From IMG/VR virus record IMGVR_UViG_3300044608_000949, positions 1 to 22,497 of that record: DNA of 22,497 nucleotides; one strand, 5' to 3'. Below, in pieces: positions 1-8,076 of this stretch; the stretch's first letter is position 1; every line of letters starts with the position of its first letter. The notes beneath the pieces were generated by a model. That model was not told the DNA's origin, did not search any database, and worked only from the letters and a program-made list of their open reading frames with translations. Source of the DNA: a virus. Both the position numbers and the translations under genes were made by a program.

Positions 1-7
1 GCCTTCA

Positions 8-1741
8 ATGGTCAAGACCGGAACAAAAGAGTTCCGAGGCACTTTCCTTTATGCAATAAGTCAAGGCGAGATTGTTTCTACTCCTGTCAAGTCGACATCA
101 TGGATCGGCAATCGCCAGATTGCATATCTTTCAGATTCAACCGTCACGATGACGCATTCCTATGCGACGGCAGCCAGCTTGGAATCTGCGCCTGATGTCT
201 GCCCTATTGGAACTGATCGCATCTTTTGCGGCATTGAAACTTTGACCTATCTAAGCCGTGATGGCAAGGCTGAAGTTGGCGCGCAATTTGTCGAACTGTA
301 TCCGGCCAAAGCCTATTGGGGATTTGGCGACATCATACTGGCCACCGGCGATGTCACAAATACAGTCATTACGGTTGGTGGCATTGGCTATCAAAAGGTC
401 TACAGATCAGACACAGGTGCAGACGTCACATCTTTATGGGAGGCAACATACGGAACGTCCAGCTTCGCTCCTAACAGCACCGGATCGTCGCCACCTGGCC
501 GCGCGGCAGGGGACATTAATTCATTCTTTGATCCGATTGATCTTATCTACGACTTCCCTGGTTCTATTGGTCTTGACATGCCGACTGGTTCGTATTTGAT
601 TTACATCGGAGAAGTGGTTAGTGTCAATGAACAATCAGACCCGTTGCTGCCAGCAAGCACGGGCGAGCTTTATGGAATGCAATTTGAATATCTTTGGTCA
701 CCATACGCTGATCCATCTGACACGCCAACTGCTGATAACTCAGCTTATGCAGACATCACATTTTTGAACGTGACCGGCCAGATCCTAGAACGCGAATCAG
801 CTTTGAGCCCCTTTGCGTTGACGCCGAAACAGCTTTCAATTTTCTACGAGCAAGGCGTCAAAGTTGACCTTTATAGCGGTGGTCTAGTAGGCGGTGTCTA
901 TCCAACAGGGGCGAGCAATCAGCTGATTGATCTTGTCATGTATCTGTTCACCATCTACAAGCGCGCCGCTGGCGCTGCAACTGCTGCGATCGCTGCGCCG
1001 ATCTACACTGGCAACATGACGGACATCGCTGCATTCTGCGATGAATACAGCTTGCACTACAACGGCATCCTGGATGAATCGGTCAATCTGGTCGAGTTCG
1101 CGTCGGCCATTGCCCCGTTCTTTCTGCTGTCATTCCTGTCCGTTGGTGGTCAGTATCGTTTTCAGCCGATCCTGCCATTGAACAACAGCGATCAGATCGA
1201 TGTGACAGCTCTGACGCCTGCAGAGACGTTTGATGAATCGAACATCCTGCCGGGCAGTTTCGGCAAGGCATACAAGCCCGTCGCGGATCGGCAGGACTTC
1301 ATCGCCGTCATGCTATGGCGCGAAAGCGATCCAAGCCAGGTCGGCATCCAACGCACTGTCCAAGTCGCATACGCAACCACATCGCGCGATGCACCAGTGC
1401 AGCAGTTTGATCTGACTAATTTTTGCTGCGATCCCAATCACGCAACCATCTACGGCAAGTATGAACTAGCTCGGCGCAAGCATTCAACACACACGATCAG
1501 TTTCCAGACTTCGCTGGTCGTGACTGACCTCAAGCCGACCGACGTGATCAAGCTTGAGCGGCAACGCATCAGCAGCAAAGGCGATAACCGCGCAGAGGTT
1601 GACTGGTATCAGATCACCAGCATTAGCTACGTCAGCGATGGCACCAGCGAGATTAACGCTGAGCACTTCCCCGTTGATGGCAGCGACATTGCCGTGATCA
1701 GTGATGAAGTGTTGAATGGATCGTTTCGGGTGCTGTCATGA
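8..1741 (+). CDS. Tail-tip / host-specificity protein (J-like), probably 5'-partial
   Basis: This is probably the tail-tip protein that sits at the distal end of the tail tube and carries the fibres. Residues ~340-480 resemble the central part of J-type tip proteins: a FCDEYSLHYNGILDES segment, then a hydrophobic stretch and a block of strands. Near the C-terminus a DLKPTDVIKLERQ segment resembles the 'PGDVV' region of that family. The frame is open from base 2 with no stop before the ATG at 8, so that ATG may be internal and the gene may begin upstream of the window; J-like proteins are usually longer than 577 residues. The stop overlaps the next ATG (ATGA), indicating translational coupling. 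The first ~1 kb is more AT-rich than most of the window. The tail role is fairly sure, the exact family less so. Confidence 0.6.
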   Translation: MVKTGTKEFRGTFLYAISQGEIVSTPVKSTSWIGNRQIAYLSDSTVTMTHSYATAASLESAPDVCPIGTDRIFCGIETLTYLSRDGKAEVGAQFVELYPAKAYWGFGDIILATGDVTNTVITVGGIGYQKVYRSDTGADVTSLWEATYGTSSFAPNSTGSSPPGRAAGDINSFFDPIDLIYDFPGSIGLDMPTGSYLIYIGEVVSVNEQSDPLLPASTGELYGMQFEYLWSPYADPSDTPTADNSAYADITFLNVTGQILERESALSPFALTPKQLSIFYEQGVKVDLYSGGLVGGVYPTGASNQLIDLVMYLFTIYKRAAGAATAAIAAPIYTGNMTDIAAFCDEYSLHYNGILDESVNLVEFASAIAPFFLLSFLSVGGQYRFQPILPLNNSDQIDVTALTPAETFDESNILPGSFGKAYKPVADRQDFIAVMLWRESDPSQVGIQRTVQVAYATTSRDAPVQQFDLTNFCCDPNHATIYGKYELARRKHSTHTISFQTSLVVTDLKPTDVIKLERQRISSKGDNRAEVDWYQITSISYVSDGTSEINAEHFPVDGSDIAVISDEVLNGSFRVLS

Positions 1742-2112
1742 CCACGTTCCCCGCTATTGAACCAGCAACCCGCCAGCTAAGCTTTGGTGATTATCCGCAG
1801 CTGAATCATGATGGCGTCAGCGGCGTGGGCGTCAGATTCCTGCAGGGTGCCGATCGCGTAGCGCAAGTGCTTAGCCTGCGATGGCTTTACCTGAGCGAGT
1901 CGCAGTTATATCAGATCCTGAATCACTACGTCGGCCAAGAGGGCACCATGTTGTCCTTTGACCTGCCGGCCATTATCTGGTCAGGATTCACGACACCGCC
2001 GATTGGTATTGAGTATGAATGGCGCTATGCCGATCAGGTGGACGTTGAGCAGGCCGCACCCCTTTCCTACAATGTGGGTGTGCAGCTCGTTTCCGTGCTG
2101 TTGGCACCATGA
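1738..2112 (+). CDS. Small tail protein, first of a tandem paralogous pair
   Basis: The 124-residue product shares a clear pattern with the next gene: an N-terminal P...TR.....GD.PQ segment, a central G....F..G, an L..I/L..HY...QG/EG segment, a WSG....PP motif and a WRYA motif before C-terminal strands. The pair therefore looks like a tandem duplication that has diverged. I do not recognise a named family. Its place between the tail-tip gene and the fibre genes, and ATGA coupling on both sides, suggests a tail-tip or fibre-adaptor component. There are no membrane segments or catalytic motifs. The start ATG lies inside the previous gene's stop, so the start is well fixed. Confidence 0.65.
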   Translation: MTTFPAIEPATRQLSFGDYPQLNHDGVSGVGVRFLQGADRVAQVLSLRWLYLSESQLYQILNHYVGQEGTMLSFDLPAIIWSGFTTPPIGIEYEWRYADQVDVEQAAPLSYNVGVQLVSVLLAP

Positions 2113-2615
2113 ACCTGTTCCCGTCGCTGGTGCCATCGACACGCCTTTATGTGCCGGGTGATCTGCCACAGTCGCGGATGCAGTCACTGAGCGGCGTTGA
2201 TGCCAGCTTCAGGCGCGGCAATCGTCGCATTGGGCAAGCTCTGAACCTGACCTTCACAAACCTACAGGAGGCGGATCTAGACCTGCTGACGCAGCACTAC
2301 ATCGCAGTGCAGGGCAGCTTTGATCGGTTCTGGCTATCGGCTGAGGTCTGGTCTGGTTTGGCTACGCCGCCGGTGGCATTAGTCAGCGATTACACCTGGC
2401 GGTATGCATCAGCGCTGCTGGTCAGTCACGCCTCATGCGGCCGGTTCAACGTTGAGGTTGAACTGATCACCGAGCCAGTCGACCTTGGTGACCTTCTGTT
2501 TGATGGCAGCGTCGCTGATCCAGTTACGCCGGCGCGGCTTTACATCGTCGACGCATTGACGGCTGCGCCCGCCCCGGCTAGGTCGCTTATCATCGAGGCA
2601 GGAGGTGCCGCATGA
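2109..2615 (+). CDS. Small tail protein, second of a tandem paralogous pair
   Basis: The 168-residue product matches its upstream neighbour over ~120 residues: PSTRLYVPGDLPQ near the start, then FRRGNRRIG, LTQHYIAVQGSFDRFWL, WSGLATPP and TWRYASALLVS. It carries an extra ~45-residue C-terminal tail rich in Ala, Pro and Leu. The neighbour lacks this tail, which may contact the next fibre. The gene is coupled to both neighbours by ATGA overlaps. The function is inferred from position only: a structural adaptor at the tail tip. The paralogy can be read directly from the two proteins; the role cannot. Confidence 0.65.
   Translation: MNLFPSLVPSTRLYVPGDLPQSRMQSLSGVDASFRRGNRRIGQALNLTFTNLQEADLDLLTQHYIAVQGSFDRFWLSAEVWSGLATPPVALVSDYTWRYASALLVSHASCGRFNVEVELITEPVDLGDLLFDGSVADPVTPARLYIVDALTAAPAPARSLIIEAGGAA
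2600..2607 (+). promoter_or_regulatory. Strong Shine-Dalgarno for the fibre gene at 2612
   Basis: An AGGAGGTG tract begins at 2600, leaving a 6-nt gap between AGGAGG and the ATG at 2612. Many genes in this window lack a recognisable Shine-Dalgarno, so this strong site stands out. It supports the ATG at 2612, which also overlaps the upstream stop. High fibre protein output is a reasonable inference. Confidence 0.7.
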
Positions 2616-3994
2616 CTACATTGCTGCTGGCGTTTCAAAAGCAACGCCGCGACACCGCCGCCAACTGGACATCGGTCAACCCGACGCTGCTGGCCGGCGA
2701 GATCGGCATCGAATCAGACACCAACAAATGGAAGGTCGGCGACGGCACAACGGCATGGGCCAGCCTTGGGTACATCCCCGGCTTGTCGATCAGCGCATAT
2801 CCGCTGGTCAATGTTGACATCGCCAGTAACGCCGAGATTGCTGTCAGCAAGCTAGCTGATGGCACACCGCGGCAGCTGCTGCAGACAGATGCGGCCGGCA
2901 CCGGCGTTGAGTGGGCCAGCAACATTGATGTCCCTGGCACGCTTGACGTAACCGGCGCGGCGACGTTCGACGCCAGCGTCACGGTTCAAGGTGACCTGAC
3001 AGTCAACGGCACTACGACCACGATCGACACCACCAACCTGGTGGTCGAAGATAAAAACATCGAGATCGGCAAGGTCGCCACACCGACCGATGTGACCGCC
3101 GACGGTGGCGGCATCACGCTCAAGGGCAGCACCGACAAGACGATCAACTGGGTTGACGCCACCGACGCGTGGACATTCAGCGAGCACGTCAACATCGCCA
3201 GCACCAAGGAATACCGCATTGCTGGCACCAAGGTGCTCGATGCCACCAGCCTTGGCAGTGGCGTCACCGGCAGCAGCCTGACCAGCGTCGGCACGATCGG
3301 CACCGGCACATGGCAAGGCACTGCGATCGGTGTCGCTTACGGCGGCACCGGTCAGACCAGTTATACCGACGGTCAACTGCTGATCGGTAACAGCACCGGC
3401 AACACGCTGACAAAGGCCACGCTGACAGCTGGCGCCGGCATCACAATCACAAACGGCAACGGCAGCATCTCGATCGCCGGCACCGGAGGCACTGTCACCG
3501 CCGTCACCGCCACCAGTCCGTTGGCCAGCAGCGGTGGCACAACGCCTGACATCAGCATCCAAGACGGCACCACCAGCCAGAAGGGCGCCGTTCAGCTTGA
3601 GGACTCAACCAGCAGCACAAGCACCACCAAGGCAGCCACGCCTAACGCAGTCAAGAGCGCCTACGACCTAGCCAATGCAGCGCTGCCTAAAACTGGCGGG
3701 ACCATCACTGGTGATGTGCTGCTCGACAATCAGTCTGATCTGCGGTTTGGTGAGGCGACAGGCCACGGCGGCAATTGGGTTGCATTTCAAGCTCCGGCCA
3801 CAATCGCGGCAAATGTCACGTGGACGCTTCCAGCTGCTGATGGCACAAGTGGCCAGCTACTCAGCACAAACGGCAGCGGCACATTGAGCTGGGCCTCCGA
3901 CACTGGCGCGATTATCGTAGATGGTGGAAACTTCGCCAATGGATCGTCAACAGTATCCACGGCGGCAACCTTTGACGGCGGAGACTTTACCTAA
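2612..3994 (+). CDS. Tail fibre protein with Mtd-like N-terminal adaptor motif
   Basis: The N-terminal ~55 residues contain [20 protein letters not shown] followed by Thr-Ala-Trp, a motif typical of phage fibre N-termini related to the major tropism determinant. The middle (~100-250) is a beta-rich, Thr/Gly/Asp-rich region of the kind found in trimeric fibres, including [20 protein letters not shown]. Around residues 315-355 there is a tail-fibre repeat-like stretch ([20 protein letters not shown]) with a short helical segment. The C-terminus is short and Gly/Ser-rich, with no obvious receptor-binding or chaperone domain, so it may be a shaft that carries the next fibre proteins. It abuts the next gene as TAATG. 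The fibre call is firm; receptor and partner are unknown. Confidence 0.8.
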   Translation: MTTLLLAFQKQRRDTAANWTSVNPTLLAGEIGIESDTNKWKVGDGTTAWASLGYIPGLSISAYPLVNVDIASNAEIAVSKLADGTPRQLLQTDAAGTGVEWASNIDVPGTLDVTGAATFDASVTVQGDLTVNGTTTTIDTTNLVVEDKNIEIGKVATPTDVTADGGGITLKGSTDKTINWVDATDAWTFSEHVNIASTKEYRIAGTKVLDATSLGSGVTGSSLTSVGTIGTGTWQGTAIGVAYGGTGQTSYTDGQLLIGNSTGNTLTKATLTAGAGITITNGNGSISIAGTGGTVTAVTATSPLASSGGTTPDISIQDGTTSQKGAVQLEDSTSSTSTTKAATPNAVKSAYDLANAALPKTGGTITGDVLLDNQSDLRFGEATGHGGNWVAFQAPATIAANVTWTLPAADGTSGQLLSTNGSGTLSWASDTGAIIVDGGNFANGSSTVSTAATFDGGDFT

Positions 3995-4560
3995 TGCCAA
4001 CACCTGCAACACGCACGCCGGTCCGCATCGCTCGCGGCACTTACAGCAACCTGAACAGCAGCATCGCTGACCTGCTGGAAGGCGAGATCTGCTACGCCAC
4101 AGACCAGAACAAGGTTTATGTGATCGAGGGCGGTGCGCTCACTGAGCTGGCATTCCTTGACTCCGCCGACATCGGCGTCAGCGTGCAGGGCTACGACGCC
4201 GACACGGCCAAGACGGACGTGGCCCAGACCTTTACTGCAGGCCAACGCGCTGAGGTAACGGCGCTGACCGATGCGGCCACCATTGCGGTTGATTTTGCCG
4301 ATAGCAACAACTTCTCGGTCACGCTCGGCGGCAACCGCACACTGGGCAACCCGACCAACCAGGTGGCCGGGCAGTCTGGGTCGCTGTTCGTGACGCAGGA
4401 CGGCACCGGCAGCCGGACGCTGTCGTATTCGTCGGATTGGGAGTTTGCGGGCGGTGCTGCGCCAACGCTCAGCACAGCAGCCAATGCCGTGGACCGGATT
4501 GATTACATCGTCCGCGCAAGCGGCAGCATCCACGCTGTACTTACCAAAGCCTTCGCCTGA
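3994..4560 (+). CDS. Short fibre-associated protein with a similar N-terminal adaptor motif
   Basis: The 188-residue product begins with RIARGTYSNLNSSIADLLEGE and then ICYATDQNKVYVIEGG. This aligns with the [20 protein letters not shown] region of the upstream fibre, so both probably use the same docking fold. The remaining ~130 residues are Ala/Thr-rich beta strands ending in a segment (RTLSYSSDWEF, then AVDRIDYIVRASGSIHAVL) seen in many phage fibre tips and collars. The ATG overlaps the upstream TAA, and the TGA overlaps the next ATG, so the three fibre genes are coupled. It is likely a fibre tip or collar subunit. The exact family is not recognised. Confidence 0.7.
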   Translation: MPTPATRTPVRIARGTYSNLNSSIADLLEGEICYATDQNKVYVIEGGALTELAFLDSADIGVSVQGYDADTAKTDVAQTFTAGQRAEVTALTDAATIAVDFADSNNFSVTLGGNRTLGNPTNQVAGQSGSLFVTQDGTGSRTLSYSSDWEFAGGAAPTLSTAANAVDRIDYIVRASGSIHAVLTKAFA

Positions 4561-6974
4561 TGTCAGTCTTTCACGAGAACATGCTGATCGGCGCATCCGG
4601 TCAGGTTGCCGCAGGGGGTATCTCTAGGAGCCTGCGCTTCAACTCACCCGACTCGGCGTACCTCAGCCGCACCCCCGCATCTGCGGGCAACCGCAAGACC
4701 TGGACCTGGGCGGGGTGGGTGAAGAGGAGTGCGCTGGGAAGCAGTCCAACGATATTTAATGCTGGAGGTAACGGATTTGTATTGCGTTTTGACTCAGATG
4801 TACTGGAAGTCTACAACTACTCTTCTAGTGCATATCAGCTTCAACTGAGGACGACGCAAGTATTTAGGGATCCATCTGCATGGGCCCATGTCGTATTCGC
4901 GCTGGACACAACGCAATCGACACCCGCAAACAGAGCTAAACTATATATCAATGGTGTTCAAGTATCAGCGTTTAGCACGGAAACGTACCCCAATCAAGAC
5001 GCACTACTGCTTGTCAATAATACAAACGTGCACGTAATTGGCAACGTTGATGGTTTTAGCCTTTATTTCAACGGCTACCTAGCCGACATCCACTTCATCG
5101 ACGGCCAAGCGCTGACCCCCAGCAGCTTCACCGAAACCGACGCCACCACCGGCCAGCTCATCCCGAAGGCGTTCTCGGGATCATACGGCTCGCAAGGTTG
5201 GCATTTGGAGTTTGCGGACAACAGCGCAGCCACGGCAGCCGCCTTGGGCAAAGACACGTCGGGCAACGGCTTGAACTGGACCCCGAACAACCTGTCCGTC
5301 ACCGCTGGTGCAGGCAACGACAGCCTCGTAGACGTTCCCACTAATGGGTCGCAGACGGATACGGGCGTGGGGGGTGAGGTTAGGGGGAATTACTGCACGT
5401 TGAATCCGCTGGATTCAAACAGCAGCCTCACCCTCCAGAACGGCAACCTTTACGCCTCAAATGGTGCCGCAAGTCATCGGACAAGCAGAGGCACAATCGC
5501 CATCACATCTGGGAAGTGGTATTGGGAAGTAACTCTTGATTCGGCGTTGACCGGCAGCACTGCGTTGACGGCTGGCATTGCTACTTCTTCTCTCTCTCTG
5601 TCGTCAATTCCCGGCACAGATGCAAACAGCTATGGCTGGTATAACGATGGCGGCGGTGGTTCATTAAAGTACAACAATAACTCGTCGGCCAATTACGGCA
5701 GCGTTATTTCGAACGGTGTTGTTGTCGGTGTTGCTTTTGATGCTAACGCCGGGACGCTAACGTTTTACCGCAATGGTTCAAGTCAAGGTACTGCTTATTC
5801 CAGCATCCCCGCTGGTACTTATTTCCCTACTGTTGCCCTCTACAACGTAAATGCGACAGTAAACTTCGGCCAACGCCCCTTCGCCTACACGGCCCCCAGC
5901 GGCTTCAAGGCGCTCTGCACGGCAAACCTGCCCGCGCCATTAGTCACAAAGCCTAATACGGTGATGGATGTGGTGCTTTACACCGGCACTGGGTCAAGCC
6001 TGACGCTTCCTTACGCCAGCAGCACACCAACCAGCATTGCTTTTACGCCCGACCTCGTGTGGATCAAAGGTCGGTCCGGGGCAACTGATCATGCGCTCTA
6101 CGACGCGGTGCGTGATGTTCAAAAGGATCTTGCTAGCAACAGTACCGCTGCAGAAACAACGCAAAGCACTGGTCTGACAGCGTTCGGCACCAACACCTTC
6201 ACCATAGGCAGTCTTGCCAAACTCAACACCAGTTCAGCCACGTACGCCGCCTGGTGCTGGGACGCCGGAAGCTCCACCGTCACGAACACACAAGGCTCCA
6301 TCACTTCTAGTGTCAGGGCCAATGCGACGGCGGGGTTCTCAGTTGTCACGTGGACAGGGGACGGTGGCACAAACAAAACCGTTGGCCACGGCTTAGGTGT
6401 TGCACCTGAACTGATTATCGCCAAATGGCGTGGCGGCAGCTCTGACTGGGAGGTCTACAGCAAAGCTGCTGGAGCAACAAAAGTGTTGCAGCTAAACGCT
6501 ACAAATGCTGCTAGTACGCTGGGTCACTTTGGTAGCACAAATCCAACCAGCACGGTTTTCACGGTCAACGCGAGCGGCACCGGAAACGAGATCAATGGCA
6601 ACGGTCAGTCTTATGTGGCGTATGTATTCAGCCCAGTAGTCGGGTACTCTTCTTTCGGCAGCTACACCGGCAACGGAAGTTCGACTGACGGTCCCTTTGT
6701 GTATACCGGGTTTAGGCCGAGGTTTTTACTCGTTAAATCTTCCAGCTTTGCTGAGTATTGGGAAATGTACGACACGGCAAGAGATACATACAACATTGCA
6801 AAAGCAGAGATATTTGCGAATACATCCGGAGCCGAAGGAACTGCTTCTGCTCTTGATTTCTTGTCAAACGGTTTCAAAATTAAAACTTCTGGAAGCGGAT
6901 TCAATTCCTCTAGTCAGACGTACATTTGGGCAGCTTGGGCCGAATCGCCCTTCCAATACGCCCGCGCCCGCTGA
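4560..6974 (+). CDS. Large multidomain adhesin/tail fibre (LamG-like, SPRY-like, C-terminal repeats)
   Basis: The 804-residue product is a probable receptor-binding fibre. After a short N-terminal motif (FHENMLIGASGQ) a concanavalin/LamG-like region spans ~30-190 (WTWAGWVKRSAL, WAHVVFALDTTQ, AKLYINGVQVSAF, YLADIHFIDGQAL). A SPRY-like domain spans ~300-435 (GKWYWEVTL, VGVAFDANAGTLTFYRNG). From ~460 to the end there are about three diverged repeats of one unit, each with a P-x-hydrophobic-hydrophobic-hydrophobic-hydrophobic-K core (PDLVWIKGRSG, PELIIAKWRGG, PRFLLVKSSS) and an aromatic YxAWxxS/YVAYVFS-like end. Base composition swings inside the gene: ~4740-5070, ~5580-5860 and ~6700-6900 are visibly AT-richer. 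That suggests domain shuffling at a host-range locus. Sugar binding is inferred from the folds. Confidence 0.8.
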   Translation: MSVFHENMLIGASGQVAAGGISRSLRFNSPDSAYLSRTPASAGNRKTWTWAGWVKRSALGSSPTIFNAGGNGFVLRFDSDVLEVYNYSSSAYQLQLRTTQVFRDPSAWAHVVFALDTTQSTPANRAKLYINGVQVSAFSTETYPNQDALLLVNNTNVHVIGNVDGFSLYFNGYLADIHFIDGQALTPSSFTETDATTGQLIPKAFSGSYGSQGWHLEFADNSAATAAALGKDTSGNGLNWTPNNLSVTAGAGNDSLVDVPTNGSQTDTGVGGEVRGNYCTLNPLDSNSSLTLQNGNLYASNGAASHRTSRGTIAITSGKWYWEVTLDSALTGSTALTAGIATSSLSLSSIPGTDANSYGWYNDGGGGSLKYNNNSSANYGSVISNGVVVGVAFDANAGTLTFYRNGSSQGTAYSSIPAGTYFPTVALYNVNATVNFGQRPFAYTAPSGFKALCTANLPAPLVTKPNTVMDVVLYTGTGSSLTLPYASSTPTSIAFTPDLVWIKGRSGATDHALYDAVRDVQKDLASNSTAAETTQSTGLTAFGTNTFTIGSLAKLNTSSATYAAWCWDAGSSTVTNTQGSITSSVRANATAGFSVVTWTGDGGTNKTVGHGLGVAPELIIAKWRGGSSDWEVYSKAAGATKVLQLNATNAASTLGHFGSTNPTSTVFTVNASGTGNEINGNGQSYVAYVFSPVVGYSSFGSYTGNGSSTDGPFVYTGFRPRFLLVKSSSFAEYWEMYDTARDTYNIAKAEIFANTSGAEGTASALDFLSNGFKIKTSGSGFNSSSQTYIWAAWAESPFQYARAR

Positions 6975-6978
6975 CCCC

Positions 6979-6997
6979 ACAAGTGAACAAGACTTGT
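6979..6997. other. Small inverted repeat downstream of the adhesin gene
   Basis: ACAAGT and ACTTGT form a 6-bp stem with a 7-nt loop, 5 bases after the adhesin stop. There is no T-run after it. It is a weak hairpin that could slow transcription or stabilise mRNA ends. The 57-bp gap 6975-7031 shows no Shine-Dalgarno before the next ATG. Confidence 0.3.
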
Positions 6998-7031
6998 ACC
7001 ACCCCTAGACTGCAACCACGGACCTAGACCT

Positions 7032-7538
7032 ATGTTCCTCCTCGACGGCAAACCCCTGGCTCTGGACGTGCCTTTTAAGCACGCTGGCATTCAGTACCCC
7101 GCCAACTGGCTGAGGCTGAGCAGCCCGCAGGAGCGCAAGGCGATTGGCATCACGGAGGTGCCCGACCCCGCGCCATACGATCAGCGGTTCTACTGGGGGC
7201 CTGGTCTGCCGAAAGACCACACGCAACTGGTTGAGCAGTGGGTGCAGCAGACACGCACTACCGCGAACACGCTGTTGGCCCCTACGGACTGGATCATCAT
7301 CCGGGAGGCTGACAACGGCAAAGCTGCTGACCCGCTGCTTAAGACCTGGCGCGAGGACATCCGCCTGGCTACTGGCGTGAAGGTGACCGCCATCCGCGAC
7401 ACTCTGGACACCGACGCGCTGGCTGCTTACATTACCGGCGCTGATTACCCCGTGTGGCCTGCTGATCCTTATGCGCCGCAGCCGGTGGCAGACCACACAG
7501 TGTCGTTTGCGGCCAACAGCACCAGCAGCGGCTTCTAA
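7032..7538 (+). CDS. Tail-fibre assembly / chaperone-like protein
   Basis: The 168-residue product resembles small fibre-assembly proteins found just downstream of phage adhesins. The central part has TRTTANTLLAPTDWIIIREAD followed by a short acidic stretch and a WREDIRLATG helix, the pattern of proteins with a fibre-binding N-terminus and a helical C-terminal core. The N-terminus (MFLLDGKPLALDVPFKHAG, then IQYPANWLRL) is typical of proteins annotated with a DUF4376-like domain. No membrane segment is seen. Its stop TAA overlaps the next ATG (TAATG). A chaperone role is inferred; it could instead be a minor structural protein. Confidence 0.6.
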   Translation: MFLLDGKPLALDVPFKHAGIQYPANWLRLSSPQERKAIGITEVPDPAPYDQRFYWGPGLPKDHTQLVEQWVQQTRTTANTLLAPTDWIIIREADNGKAADPLLKTWREDIRLATGVKVTAIRDTLDTDALAAYITGADYPVWPADPYAPQPVADHTVSFAANSTSSGF

Positions 7539-7675
7539 TGGCCGTTAAAGCCAAGACCGGCGCCGCCCGGATCGACCACCAACCCGGGCCACCCAAGACC
7601 ACCAGCATCGGCCACGGCCAGAACAGCCGGCCACGGCGACGCGGCAAGAAGCCCCGCCGCGGGCAGGGGCGCTAA
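7538..7675 (+). CDS. Small basic RGQGR-tail protein
   Basis: This short gene encodes 45 residues beginning MAVKAKTGAARIDHQPGPPK and ending in RRGKKPRRGQGR. It is very rich in Lys, Arg, Gly and Pro, with no hydrophobic core, so it is likely disordered and nucleic-acid binding or virion-associated. From memory, similar short proteins (KTG..RI.H.PG.PK.T at the start and RGQGR at the end) recur in marine cyanophage genomes; this is the main sequence hint for a cyanobacterial host. It starts inside the preceding TAA (TAATG), so the start is convincing. The function is unknown. Confidence 0.65.
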   Translation: MAVKAKTGAARIDHQPGPPKTTSIGHGQNSRPRRRGKKPRRGQGR

Positions 7676-7684
7676 CCTAGGTGC

Positions 7685-7933
7685 ATGATCGAGCTGATCG
7701 CTGCTGTTGCTGGGGCATCCATCAGCGTGGCTGCAATGGGTGCGATGGGTTTCAGCCGTCGCAATGATGAAGCACGTGATGCCGTGATCCGTTTGACTGC
7801 GGCTGTCGAGCACATTGCCACCCAGCTCGAGGTGCTCCACGGTGACATCCGCGCGGATCGACAGGAAACCTTCAAGCGGCTGAATGGCGTCGAGCAGCGC
7901 GTGGCTACCCTTGAAGCACGCCCCCACCGCTGA
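7685..7933 (+). CDS. Small membrane protein with coiled-coil tail, holin/spanin candidate
   Basis: The 82-residue product has one hydrophobic N-terminal segment (residues ~3-22, small Ala/Gly/Met residues), then a charged heptad-like helix (residues ~28-78) with regular Leu, Val and Ile positions, ending in basic residues. Nothing enzymatic is seen. It sits just upstream of another small membrane protein and the endolysin, the usual place for holins, antiholins or inner-membrane spanins. The single span with a long coiled coil fits a spanin-like or XhlA-like protein better than a classical multi-span holin. The topology is seen in sequence; the role comes from context. Confidence 0.6.
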   Translation: MIELIAAVAGASISVAAMGAMGFSRRNDEARDAVIRLTAAVEHIATQLEVLHGDIRADRQETFKRLNGVEQRVATLEARPHR

Positions 7934-7935
7934 CC

Positions 7936-8076
7936 ATGGACGCGCAAACCGTCGCCGTCATCGCCATCATCCTCGCCGCTGGTAGCGAGATCATCGCGCT
8001 GACCCCGCTCAAGTCGAACAGCTGGATCCAACTGCTGCTGCAGGCACTACGCCTGATGTTTCCCAAGCGTGGCTAA
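7936..8076 (+). CDS. 46-residue single-span membrane peptide, holin candidate
   Basis: The product is MDAQTVAVIAIILAAGSEII followed by a polar turn (ALTPLKSNS) and an amphipathic helix WIQLLLQALRLMFPKRG. The first ~22 residues form a membrane span and the second half could lie on the membrane surface. It starts two bases after the previous stop and overlaps the GTG start of the endolysin by 8 bases, so it belongs to the lysis cassette. Small hydrophobic proteins here are commonly holins, but no family can be named. The second helix ends in basic residues, which favours the C-terminus staying in the cytoplasm. Confidence 0.55.
   Translation: MDAQTVAVIAIILAAGSEIIALTPLKSNSWIQLLLQALRLMFPKRG

Noticed and set aside
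986-993. HIP1-type GCGATCGC octamer as a cyanobacterial signature
   Set aside because: I noticed only two copies (986-993 and around 18242), too few to count as evidence for the host.
2852-3562. A 236-codon minus-strand open frame across the fibre gene, with shorter ones beside it
   Set aside because: It is antisense to a well-supported fibre gene, and its Ala/Gly/Asp/Arg-rich protein follows from the GC-biased codons of the plus strand. No motif or start context supports it.
3991-4596. A 201-codon minus-strand frame opposite the short fibre gene
   Set aside because: It lies entirely antisense to a coupled structural gene and shows low-complexity composition without a recognisable domain.
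4560-6974. Diversity-generating retroelement linked to the adhesin
   Set aside because: No reverse transcriptase, accessory gene or template/variable repeat pair is visible within the window, so the Mtd-like N-terminus alone is insufficient.
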